Shown in pieces: positions 23,160 through 35,100 of a stretch of 64,000 bases of DNA. The DNA lies in contig JAMPIT010000258.1 of the NCBI GenBank assembly GCA_026261815.1, positions 17,998,501 to 18,062,500 on the forward strand, in the 5' to 3' direction. Numbering within the stretch: position 1 is the first letter of the stretch; each line of letters starts with the position of its first letter. Under the pieces are notes generated by a model. The model had not been told where the DNA came from and searched no databases. It saw only the letters and a list, made by a program, of their open reading frames with translations. The translations under genes and the position numbers were made by a program. The DNA is from Monarcha castaneiventris obscurior. Its lineage: Eukaryota; Chordata; Aves; Passeriformes; Monarchidae.

Positions 23160-26100
23160 GTGAGTGCGCACCAGGGCGCTGCGGGCGGGCGCACCGCCGC
23201 GCTCGGGCTGCCGGCCGGCGCCGGGACCTGTCCCGCTGCCGGGCGCTCGCTGGCTGTCGGCGGGCGTCTCCGAGGGTGTGGGGAGCGGTGAGCTTCCCGC
23301 CGCGGGACAGCTGAAGCCTGAGGCCGGCACAAGCTGGGAGCGGGGCAGGAGGGGGCTCGGTCTCTCCCTAACGCGGGCCCCTCTCGAGGGTCCCCCGTTC
23401 AAATCGCCGAGGGCTTTGGGCCGCCCCCTACTTAAGTGTAGTGCCCGAGACGCCGCGTCTCGATGTAAAGAAGCAGCGCGATCTACCCTCATCCGTCCCC
23501 CCCTGAGCCTCGCCCTCCCGCCTTCTCCCTCGCCTTTGGCATCTCTCCCCCGGCCGGGGTGAGGAGGGGCGCGCTGCAGGGCTCGGGTTTGTTTTGGAGC
23601 TGGCTGGAGGGGAGGAGCGATGCCAGCAGGAGCCAGATGTCGAGCTCTTTTGTTTTCAGAAACTGCCTAATAAGCCCTTCGGCTTGCCCCCCTTCCGCAG
23701 GTGGAAAGATGCCTTTGTATATGCAGTGGACTGGCTGTAAAAACCAAAGAAGGGAAGGCTGGAAGGAGTCGGCCGTGTGGGACAGCGAGGGCTGGGATGG
23801 GCAGGCACTGCGCGCCAGGCCTGCTTTTTGTTGGATCTGGAAAATGGGGCTGCTGGCTGTAGCCTTCATCAGTGTAAATACAGCAACTTTCAGCTTCCAA
23901 ATCTCTTATTAGGTTGTTTACTCTGCTTCAAACAGAAAAAAACCCATCTCTTTGGTATGCTTTAAGCATATAACCTTTCAACTGTGAGAGTTCCAAAGGC
24001 TTTTTATGGTTGTGATTATAATGGTAGGAGTTACAAATCCTGTCTGAGAACTCTTGTCACTAATGAGTACTACACTCTGGAATGCTCTCTCATACTGTTT
24101 TTTTTTTGTGTGTGTGTGGACTAAGGTTTCTTTTAGGATTGTGGTGTACACTGTGAGTGATGATGTCACAACCTTTAAGAAAAAGATGTACCTAGACATA
24201 CCTGTTGCAGCGTTTTGCATAGGTGTATCTCATTAAATTTCGTATAGGTGTTGCTGCCAACGTGTTGGGGGTTTTTTTCCAAGCTAATTAAAAAACCAAA
24301 GTTTTCATTGCTCTGTACTGTTCAAAGAGCAGGTCAGGCTATGTTGCTGAACTAGCTGTTTAGTTAATAGAGGTGTGCGAGAAGTTCTGTACTTACTTTT
24401 AAATTACTGTTTTCACCCTATAATCTCATGTAGTCCAGAAACCCGAGTTTCCTAAATAAAATTCCTTGCAGTGCTGCATTGGAGTAACATTTTCTTGAAA
24501 CTTTGTACTCTTTGGAAAAGCCTGTAAGCTACAGGAGCCCAGTGGCTTTTAAAAGTTTCTTTTGTATTTCAGTCCTGCATGTTATTTGAACATAGTTTCT
24601 TGTTCAGGGCGGCTGTTGCCTGTTTGTTTCCTCATTATTTTGTCATTGCAATACATTGAAAAGTTCAGTTTATGAGGATAAATTGATTGACTTCTTTTCT
24701 TGTTTTTTTTTCTTTTTTTACAGCATTGTCACTGATGTTGCAGTTGGCGTGAAGGTAGGATGTACACTTAAATAAGGGGGCAGAGTGCTGATACAAAATG
24801 AACTACTTTGAGCATCAGTAATTGCGTGTTGGAAGATTTTAATTGGTCATTGTGAGCTGATATCTAGTCAGCCGTATATGCTTTATTAAACAAAAATCCC
24901 TAGAGGTAAATTGGAGGCTCTACACAAAAGACTTTTCTAGGCACTAAACTGTAAACAGTGGTTCTGGATTAATGTAGTGGTGTCAGCTTCTTGTTTTAAA
25001 ACTTGATTTTGAATATGTTTTTCTAAACAACACTCACATTGTTGCATGGGGACTGTAAAAGTCATGCTTTTTTCTGTCCCCCCCCTCCTTTTTTCAAAAC
25101 AGTTCCTGCTGAAGTTAAAAAAGAAGTGACTATCTGTAATAGGACACAAAAAAATGGGAGCTAGAATTTATGTAGACACAGAAGAGGGTGTTTGCTTTGC
25201 TGTACTTTTTATTTCTGAAGTTCAGTTATGAATTTATCGTATTTTTATAACAAGGAAAGGGCTTCCAAATAGCTGTTAATTTATTCTTTATTTTGCTTTT
25301 TTTATTCAAATCTGTCACAGGAATTAGATCAGTACTACATAGCAGCAGAGTGAGAAATAATGTTAATACAAAGATATATGGGACAAGAGAACTTAATGAA
25401 TGCATGAGAACAATTCCATTTCAGTGGTAGAAACAGAAGTTTTGTAGTGCATAGAGTTAACTCTTCACATTTGTTCAGGGACGTTGTAGCTTGTGCTGTG
25501 TACCTGCCTTTTCACCTGAAGCTGATCTGTGTTCCCTGCTTGCTAAGCCCAGCTTTGTCTGGTGAGGCCCAGTTGCTCAGATTCAGTATTGGTCCTGCTG
25601 GATTTGGACTAGTTCTTATATAATACAGCCAGGCTGTAGATACAGCAGGTGTTCTGTCAGATGCACCTGTACAGTGTTTCTGGGCAAGCTTGCTTCTAGG
25701 AAGAGCTATAAGAAGTCAGTTACATAGATTCTGGACCCATCTGGCTCCATATGTTCGTGCACTATTGGAGAGAAGCTTAAAATCATTCTCTGAATCGTGA
25801 GTGAAGTGTAGTTATTAAAGTACCTCCGTGGGAGCTAATCACAATAGAAGTATGAACTGACATGATTATTTCTCTGTTGCCTGGGAGGACAAAGTGTTAA
25901 CTCATTAAAACTTAGCAATGTATTTAGTAGTTTGGAGGAATACTTGAGGATATTCCAAGTCTTTCAGCAGCAGACTGCTCCATGTACACAGCTTTGGGGC
26001 AAAAAAAAAAAAAAATCATAAATTGCCTGTAGTCATGTCTAGCAAAGAAATAATTTCAGGTAGACCATGTATTACTTGGATCTTAAATTCTGACATTTCT

Positions 26101-29100
26101 CACTTCAGGAGAAGTAAATGGATTCAGGGTCCCTTTCCGTCTTTACTGTGAGCAACTTCAGTCTAGGAGAATTTCAGTGTTATGAAATATGTCCTAAGTG
26201 GGCAGTGCAGTTTTGGAACCAAATTTTAAGATGCTAGCCACACAGTGAAAGAAAGATGCTTCAGATGACATAACTGCTTTTTTCTGTTAATTATAGAAGT
26301 TACATTACAAATATAAAAAAGAAGGCAAGAGAAGTGTATTGGAGGCAGTTATTAAACTAAATACAGGGAAAGGCTCAGAAGTATCAAGAAGTTGTGCTGT
26401 TTGCCTTGTAAAAATGGACTTGTCTGATTTTTAAAAGAAAACAATCTGTGTGTGGAAGTAGTGCAAGTAAATAAGGATGATGGTACCCTGAAGAAAGCTG
26501 TTAAATATGGGGGGAATAAACAGGATTGTATTCTGGAGCTTCTTTCATCTCAAGATACTAGTAAGAATGGCAAATGGGATTTCTGTCTAGTTGAGGTATG
26601 CAATGTGCCAGCTTCATTGGTGTTTTGTGGAAGGATGTGTGAAACAGAAGGACATGTTTGTCCTTATGTTCTCTGGTGACTATTCATTGCTTTTGATGGA
26701 CTGATGTTTTAAAGTTGAGGAATGCTTTTCCCATCAAGTGTATATGAACTGCTGGGATGAATCATCTGGCCTTCCCTTGGCTGTTATCTTTTTCATGGGG
26801 TGCTGTGGGAATGTGTAGGGAGTAAGTTTTGAATCCAAGGAGTTGCATTAGCATTACTCTACCAACGCTGCTTTTATTGTGACTGGATAGTCATTGGATG
26901 TGGGCAGGGATTTACATGCGAGAAGTCACCTTATGCAGAGTATTTTTTTTACTCAATGCTTTCTGAGATTTTTCACTTACAGTGTGTATGCTAATCATCT
27001 GCAAAGCATGTTTGTGATATATTCAATTATACTTGGAGAAATGGATTGTGACATATGACTCTTTTTTCTGGAAAATTAGCTTTATTTTATCATCATTAGT
27101 CATGTCAATACAAATTTCAAAGTTATGTTAACTGTTGTCTGGCTGGTTGTTCTCTTAAAAAGAAAAGTGAACGTGTTAGTTATATTTTTAAACCCAGTCA
27201 TAAAAGAGTAGTTAACTACTGTAGTCTGGATATTGTCTTTCCATTAAAGGAGGGCATATTAGCTTTGGGGACTGCATGTGGTCAAGGAAGTAAGAAGTAA
27301 AGGGAATGCTTCTTTATAATGCTTTATTAACAGTTTTATAATTGAGTTATCTACAAATGAGGGATAAATTTGAAACTGTTACCATTTATTTGTACTGTAC
27401 ACTTGATTTGATTTAAAAGATTTTTGTTCATCTGATGTTCAGTCTTAATTTTATTTACATGTTGAGTCACCAGAAATTAACACCAGAAACCGATATAAAA
27501 CATAAAATGGAGGTGGAAAAAATGACAAATACGACTTAGTTTATATAGAGTAAATGTGGGGATTTGTACAACTCAAAATATGCAGTGGGAACACGCTTCC
27601 TAGCTCAAATCTGTCAGAGCAGCAGTGTGCTTTAATTTCTGAAAGTATTAGAACGTATCACAACCCAGTCATGTTGTAAGTACATATGAAATAAATCATA
27701 CTTGATTTGGTCTGTAATGTCTTGTTTTGCTTACCTAGAATTCATAGGGGCAGGGAAATGTCACTGCACACAGTTCACCCCTTACATTACATTTTGCAAA
27801 ATGCAAAAAAGAATGAGCCTTAGCTCTCTATCTGATGCTAATTTGTGAACTTGCATTGTATATAAGCAGTTTGTGTAAAGTATACTTGACTAGAAGAGAG
27901 CTGAGGATTCCAGTTATGGTAGTATTTACATAGTTCATCAGTTTTTAAAACATTTCAGTTCCTTGAAGTAATTTATATCTTTCGTAGATTTCTTTATGCA
28001 TAGTTTCAAAAAATTGTCATATTATATAAAATGTTTGCTTTCTCTTTTTAAAAAAGTACATTGCAGTTGCTCTGTTCATGTTACATCAGGTCCTTAGTTA
28101 ACTCTCTGGTTATATAGTTTTGAGCATCAGCATCTAATAAGTGTACTTTGAATTGCTCTCTTGTGTTCTCTTTACAATTACAATGCTTTAATCTTGATAA
28201 CTGATTTGGCACTTGGTGTGATAGAGCCTTTTTCAGCCGTTGAATGTATGAAATATATAATGTATCTTTCCTCTGGAGTAATTAAAAGAGTCTTTGGAGG
28301 GATATAAAATTTGATATAAGGAATATATGTCACACAGGTGTAGGGAATAACTTAGGTGAAGTTTGGGTGCGTATTGAGGATGATGTCTCCTACTGCATTT
28401 CAGTGTCTGCCACTTTAGTCTAATGGGGGCTGTTTCTCCTGGAAGGGATGGGTAGCTGTGCAGTAAATGGGGCCTGAACAATTAAGTGACTCATTTTGTG
28501 TATGTGCATTGCATGTTTCACAATGGCTGAGGTGTTCGTCTATCTAACAGGAGAAAAGAACCAGCCATTTCTTCTTGGATGCATTCTGTGGTACATAGCA
28601 TTTGGGACATTTTTGACCTTCCTGACTGTCTTTTGCACACTGGCCAAAAACCAAGCTTCACCTGCCAAGCGTGGACAGCCCTAGTTACAGCTAGAAGGGA
28701 CAACTCATTCCTATAAGCACAGTTTTCTAATGTTTAAAGATGTGGAGATGGCTTTCTTCCGCCCAGAGTTGGGGCTTCAGCCTTTGCAGTGCACTTAAGA
28801 GAGAATTGGTGGTGTGTATTTAGTTGCTTATGTTTGGGATGGGTAGAAGATGCTAAGAAACACTGTCCTAGTACTTTATAAGTTTTGCAAACAGTAAAGT
28901 ATCACTAAGTCCTCCTTTTTCCTGATTACTGAAACTTAAAATGGAGGAATATAGTATGGGGGAAGGGCAGTAGCTAAAAACTGACAGAGGGGAACTGATG
29001 GAGAAAGGGGAGAGAGCACAAAGTAGCAGTGTGTAAGTTCTCTTGAAGCACTTCGGTTTTTTAACTCAAATTCTGAGGAGTAGCCTTCTCTTCCAAAATT

Positions 29101-32100
29101 ACAGCGCTCTGAACCCTTTTTGCTAGTAATAACTGAGAATTTCTTCATGGTGGAAACAAGTAGATACTGTAGATCTGCTGCGACTTTTTGTTTCAACTGT
29201 ACACTGCAAAATGAAAATAGGATTGATAAGTTAGATTCTAGCAAGTTGTCAGAAGATAAATTTTCCCACTTGGAAATTTTAGTCTAAACTTATTTCAGAA
29301 GCCTGTTCCTGTCCATTTTTTTCTCTCTGAAATTTTTTGCCTTCACTGTTGTAATTTTGGCTACTTAAAAAGAAGGGAGTGGTAGGATAAAAAATTGATT
29401 TATTCATACAGGCAAATGCCATGTGATGGTCTGTTTCACTTAAAATGTTAGAATTGGAGTTTTGAGCTACCCTTGCACGTCTAATTATAATTACTAGTAG
29501 ATTGCTAGTAGATTAGACAAAGATGCAGTGATATGAGAAAAATGGGTTGTTTGTGAATTGGAGGAGTTTTAATCTTGTGTTTGCTGTGATTATGTTTTTA
29601 AACAACCTTTGTATTCAGTAATAGTTGTGATAGCAGCAGTAAACAGCAAAAATGTGTGTAACATTATAGCAGTCAAGTAAGACTGAAGTCTGACCATGTT
29701 CAAAAGTTTAGAACTGGCATCTGAATTTGTCTTTTCAGAAGTGGTATGGGGAACATGTCCATAGTGACAGAAAATAACTTCTTACAATGAAAGCTGTCTG
29801 TTAACAGTAAAGATATCTGATAACAGTAACTTCTATAAATTGACTCTGTTTGAAATAGCTTTCATATTTATTCTCAGAACTCTCAACTCTCAGCTGACTC
29901 CAGTTCCTTTTTTTCATTGTACCTTTGGGTTTTTTTGTAATGCTCATTCTGCCACTGTAATATATGTGAAAAAGTTAGGAAAGCTGAAAATGGAAAGAAA
30001 GGAAGCACATTGAAAATTAGTTTGTTCTCTGTAGTAAGTATTCAACAATGTAAGGAAGCTCTAGTATACCTACTTGATATGTTTTGGTATCTTTCACTGA
30101 CTGAAAATCACCTAGTCTTCATTTGTAACAGAACACTTAAGTTTGCATCTTAATTGAGGGGTTGTACAAAGAGAAATGCAATCACCTGCACCACCTCTGA
30201 AAACATGCCCTAATACCAGCATGAAAATCCCTTTTCCATTTCCTAGAGCTTTGGGCCATGTTTTCACAAGCAAATCAAGCTGCATTCCATTTTTCTGTCA
30301 CTAGTATGTGTGCAACAGATATTTAGATAGCCAATTCATAAACCTCTTTTGGGAACTTAACCAGGATAAAGCTAAGCTGACACAACAGTGAGCTGCATCT
30401 TTTTACTGAGGTTTGTACCAAAGCGTTGTGATTGCCTAAGTACTTGCAACTGTATACAATTAGGAAGGACAGAATAGGAACAAGTTGCTGAGGTCAGGGA
30501 GAAGGTAGGGTTCTTGCTTTTGGTGATAGTTGATTCAAATGAGGTTGTGGTTTCACAAGCTGTTAATAGGACCGTGGTGTTGGATTTAGGGGTTTGGGTA
30601 TTTTTTGTAGCTGCAAGTACATGTAGCCATGTTTAGCTTTTCATAAAATCAGTTTTTCTATGAATGTGTAACACGAATATTGAGTTATAGACAAAATAGC
30701 ATTAGCACTTTTAATGTATTAGTGAAAAGCAGGGGATAACAGAGTAGAAAATACCTTCCATGTAGATGACGTTTCAAGGTGTAGAAATTGCTGCTGAAGG
30801 TGCCATGGTTCTCTGGAAGGCAAAGGACACATCCAGGTGGTAGCTCTAGTGAGTTGTTCTCACCTATTCTAATTTACTACCAATAATGTACAGCTGTTTG
30901 AGAGTAGTACTTTCTTTCCTGGTAAAAGTGGAATTGAAAGTCTGAAATGCTGGAATAAGTTACCTTGTTATTAGTGTACTTCTCTTGGATGTCTGAAGTA
31001 TTGACTTATATTGAAAGAGATTCTTGCCTGCAGTCTTTCATTACAATTGAAAGATTGGAAGTTTCCAAATGAGGCTGTGTGACATGGTGTAAATTGAAAT
31101 TTGATTCTTTACTCTTCCACTTTTTGGTTTAATACTCCATCTTGATCTTCGGTGCTTTGAGAAATTTGTTTCTTTTCAACATTGTGTTTTGGGAACCTGG
31201 AGATTTTTCAGGGGAATTGGGTTTTGTTAATATGGAAGACTTTTCAAATTCCCTTGATTGCTCTCTCTCAATTTCTACAGAATTTGTGTGTTTTTATTAA
31301 TGTTTTATTAATTTTCTCCTTGCTCCTTTCTTACTGAGAAATTGAGAGTGTTATAATGGCAAAGTTAGTTGTTAGGCTGTGCAAACAATATATCCTTGGC
31401 TGAGGAGAATATGAAAATAATTAAAGTAGGGTAAAAAAGTATATAGGGAGAGTAAGTATGTAAAGGTCATATTGTATGCAGTTAATACTGAATGAAAAGC
31501 AAGTGATGTTATAAGTGAGTTATTGAGCACCCATGGAGTTCATGACCCTAACTGATAAGATTTTATGCCAATATAGTTAAATAGTGTATTCTTTTAAAAA
31601 ATTCGAGTATGTGTACTCGTTGCATGTAAGGTTCTAATGAAGTGACAGCGTGCTTATAGCTAAACTGTGTGCTTTGTAAAATACTTATGAACCTGCATGG
31701 AGTTTCTTTGGTATATGTAGACTTAGCTTGTCCTGTCCTGAAATGAGGTTTCTTTTTCCACAGAAACCTAGTAGGGCTTCTGTGATCCTATACGTATGAG
31801 AGATGTAACAAATTCCTTTAGGGTAGTGTGGATTATGTGTTTTTGACAGTTGCGTGTGTAATCAGAGCATAAGGCAGATCAAGTGGTTTTTCTTCACAAA
31901 AGATTATGTGGGGGTATATTTATGTAGTGTTCCATGTAAAAATTTATCATGTTAAAAATAAAGCATCCTTTGAATTCTGATCCATTACATGTAAACTGAA
32001 CAAAGTTTATAAAGGCTGTGTTTAGGGGTTTAAAGTGTGTTGTTCTGTTGTTTCAAACATCCAGTCCCCACAGTTACTTCAGATATTGAAGCAGTGTGTT

Positions 32101-35100
32101 TACAATGTATAACTGTTAGAGGGGAATGTTTTAATGTCTGGGTTGTAATTGTCATGTGCTTATTCCTCTCCCAAACCATTAGGTTTCTGGCTCTTTCTTT
32201 TAAATTGTTCCCAGATGTTGTTAGAAATAAAGTGTTTTACAATGCTGTTGGATTTCCTTAAATCATGAGGTCTGTCTCCTGGCTTGTCATACCCCTTGGG
32301 AAATTCATGCCTGTAGGCTAAGAATGACTGTGGTAAATGTGCAGTGCATCTAAAGTTCTCTTACTTATCTTTCATTTGGGGGGAAAGGAGGAGAGAAGGA
32401 AATGGGGAGGGCAGAAGCATCTTTGAGAGAGATTTGTAATACCGGCAAATACAGATACCACAAATGAGAGTATTTGTAAGAAAATGTATTTTTCAATATC
32501 TTTGAATGTCTTCTTTATATTTTCTAGTGGGAATTTAAGAAATTATTTTACATTATACTGTTGGCTTTTTAACAAAGTGCAGTTCTGTCACTTGTTTACT
32601 ATTTCTAGGAACATAGTAGTGCTTCTAGACTTGCTTCTAATAAGCTCTCTGTAATACACTGTTAGGTTAGGTATAGCCATAACTTCTGATCACAGTCTCC
32701 ATAGCCCTGAATTATTAGGAAAAAAGCTGATGTGTCTCTGATTTAAAAAGTTGTCAGAAAGTATTTTAATGCATAAAAGACTAAATCACTTTGGTAAATC
32801 TCAAGCCAAAGTTGTTACTCTCTGGTTGTACCTTAGATGTAATAAAATCTGGAGAATGTGTGAAATGTTTAAAGCCCAATCTGGAATGTGAGGAAAATAG
32901 TTGGCAAAGACTTCCAAATAGTATATTTTTGATTAGTCTGGAAGGATAGTATGACTGTAATGACTTCCTGAAATTACATAGCTGCATAATACAACCTGCG
33001 ATAGCATGAAGCTTTATAGTAGTCTTTAATGGGGGGAAAAGAAATCTGAAATTCTGCTATGTACATCCAGCTTGTGTAGTGAGGGATTTTGAGTTAGCTG
33101 TAACTTAAAGCAAGGACTTAGGACATTATTTTGCTGAGCTAGGGGCTTCTTCTTTCTCTTTATATAATTGATTTTGTAAATTGCAGAAGTGACAGTATAT
33201 GAAGTAACTATTCACTTAGGGAAATTAGCTAAAATATCAAAGTGCTGTCTTTAATTTACAGTATATAAAATAATTTTTGTATATATAATTTTGAATTTTC
33301 ACTTAGATATGCACTAAAAGTCTGAGTTATCATATTTTTTTGTCTCTTTTGAAAGGGGTCCTACATGTCAGTTTTACATAAATCCACTGATTGAAGCCAT
33401 GCATTAAACATGATGTTTTCCCACCATGGATGGAAATGCTGTCTTGGGGGTCATGGAGGGTGATAACATGGGCTTCAGTGAAAGGGTGGTATTGACTCTG
33501 TGACAAATTCAGGGTTCACTCACTGCAAGATGTTAGCTTGGCAATTCCCTCGTTTATTTTGTGTACTCATATTTTGCCAGATGCTGATTTCATAAAGAAA
33601 TGGTCTAGATATCTGATCTGAGTAATTGTCAGGTTTTGTGGAAGATTAACATAGATTAATCTTGACATTGGTAGGAATAGGAGTACAGCATTGAAAACTT
33701 GTGCTGTTGAGGACTAGATGTCAGAAGATGACCTATTAATAGTATAATAGCAGTTTGTACTTTGTTCTTAATAATCTCCTTGCCTCATGCTAAAATGGGT
33801 ATTCAATTAGTCTCTACTGTGTTGCTATTACAGTAACTTTCCTTTGCCGTTTATGGTGAAATAGAATCATTGTGGTGGATTTTTATTTGTTTATTATTTT
33901 AACTTAGATGTGAATGGTTTTGCCATCTCTGTATTTGTGATCTTCAGTATTGTTACACAATCTCAAACTTGCTTTGATTCTTTAGAACACAGCAATTTGC
34001 ACAGACAGGGAAAAAGACTTAAGTAAGCATAGCAGCTCTTGGATCTTCCTTTCTTGAGTCTGATTCTCTGTGCTCTTCAAAGATCTGAGTTTGGTTTCCG
34101 TAGCTCTGAAACAATCAATACAATTACCTAATTTAGTTCAAAGGTTTGTTTTGTACCATTCAACTAGCAGAACTTCTGTGCTTGAGACTAATAAAATATT
34201 CAAGATGCTTGGAAAATTGGTTATAATTTTGGAATTAATGTATGACGTAGCAGAGTGATGGAAAGCTTTGCTCTTGGAGCAAGGTATCAGTCCTTTTTGG
34301 CTTAGCACCCTCTAAAAGAAGATGCACATAAAACCAAAACCAAGCACCCTAAACCACAAATTGAATAAATCCTTATCTCTGCTGAATAAATGTAAGTAAA
34401 ATAAGTATTTATGTCTGTGTAATTCAGGAGGGATTGTGTCACATGGTAGTGCCAGTCTAAGAGCACACATTGGCTTACTTGAGATGCTTATATGAAATTG
34501 CTTTACTAGACCACCAGGATCTTCAGATAACCCCTTTGAAGTAAATCACAATAACCAGGCAGGTACTGCTTTTGATTTTGTAGTTTAAGCACTCTGTGTC
34601 CAAGTCCATCATGTTTTCTGCTGCATAGCTGGTTTTAAAGTTACATACTGAATTGAAGTACAGAAGGGCTTAGGCTGCTTAAGAGCCAATTAGGAAAAAT
34701 AACCATGTGTATCTGATAAGGTCATTACTCACACGATAAGAGGGATCTTTGTCTTTGACCCAAAGCTTGGGAAATATGTATGGGAATGAGTTAGGAGAGG
34801 TTTGCTATACATTTGTGATTTGATGGGGTAATTGGAAGAACATTCCACGTATGAGCCTGTACATCTGTGAATCCGACTTTTGAACACTAATTTATGTGGA
34901 TAAGACAAGTGTAGAATTTATGATACAGGCCGGTGTAAGAAATTCACATTTAGTTGTCCTGAAGCAGCAATGTTAAAACTTGCAAGTGCAATGACAAAAT
35001 CTTGTTATTGACTATGAAGGTGTTCATGAAATGTAAAATGATATGTTTGACAATGAAGAGAGGACTGTTTATGAAACACAAATACAGGGACTGAATATCC

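Larger units (their letters stand above)
22440..23560 (+). promoter_or_regulatory. PTBP2: PTBP2 CpG-island promoter and 5' UTR
   Basis: About 1.1 kb of very GC- and CpG-rich DNA surrounds the PTBP2 start codon, in sharp contrast with both flanks. It has no obvious TATA box. Recognisable sites are GGGGCGGGG (Sp1/KLF type, 22,515-22,523), a perfect NRF1 palindrome GCGCATGCGC (22,985-22,994), a second NRF1-like GCGCCTGCGC (23,004-23,013), and GCCGCCATTTT (23,082-23,092), a YY1 site often found at or just inside transcription starts. Transcription probably begins between about 23,015 and 23,085. The 5' UTR would then be about 65-135 nt. No ATG occurs between the YY1 site and the PTBP2 ATG, so an upstream ORF is unlikely on that model. 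The island continues into intron 1. Confidence 0.8.

Noticed and set aside
22367..23314. 315-codon open frame across the CpG island on the + strand
   Set aside because: It comes from GC-rich composition and the minisatellite, runs through the PTBP2 start region in another frame, and has Arg/Ala/Pro/Gly-rich sequence with no family resemblance.
22626..23492. 288-codon open frame on the minus strand of the CpG island
   Set aside because: It is the antisense shadow of the same GC-rich DNA, with no domain and no splice context. An antisense non-coding transcript is possible, but the ORF does not show one.
28496..28684. 62-codon hydrophobic open frame in intron 2
   Set aside because: It looks like a membrane segment, but T-rich DNA gives this often. 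No agreeing splice sites were found, and an antisense frame is equally open.
33850..33880. ATAGAATCATTGTGG, resembling the antisense CR1 3' end (ATAGAATCATT)
   Set aside because: Only about 12 bases match and the conserved GGTTGGA-type part does not follow.
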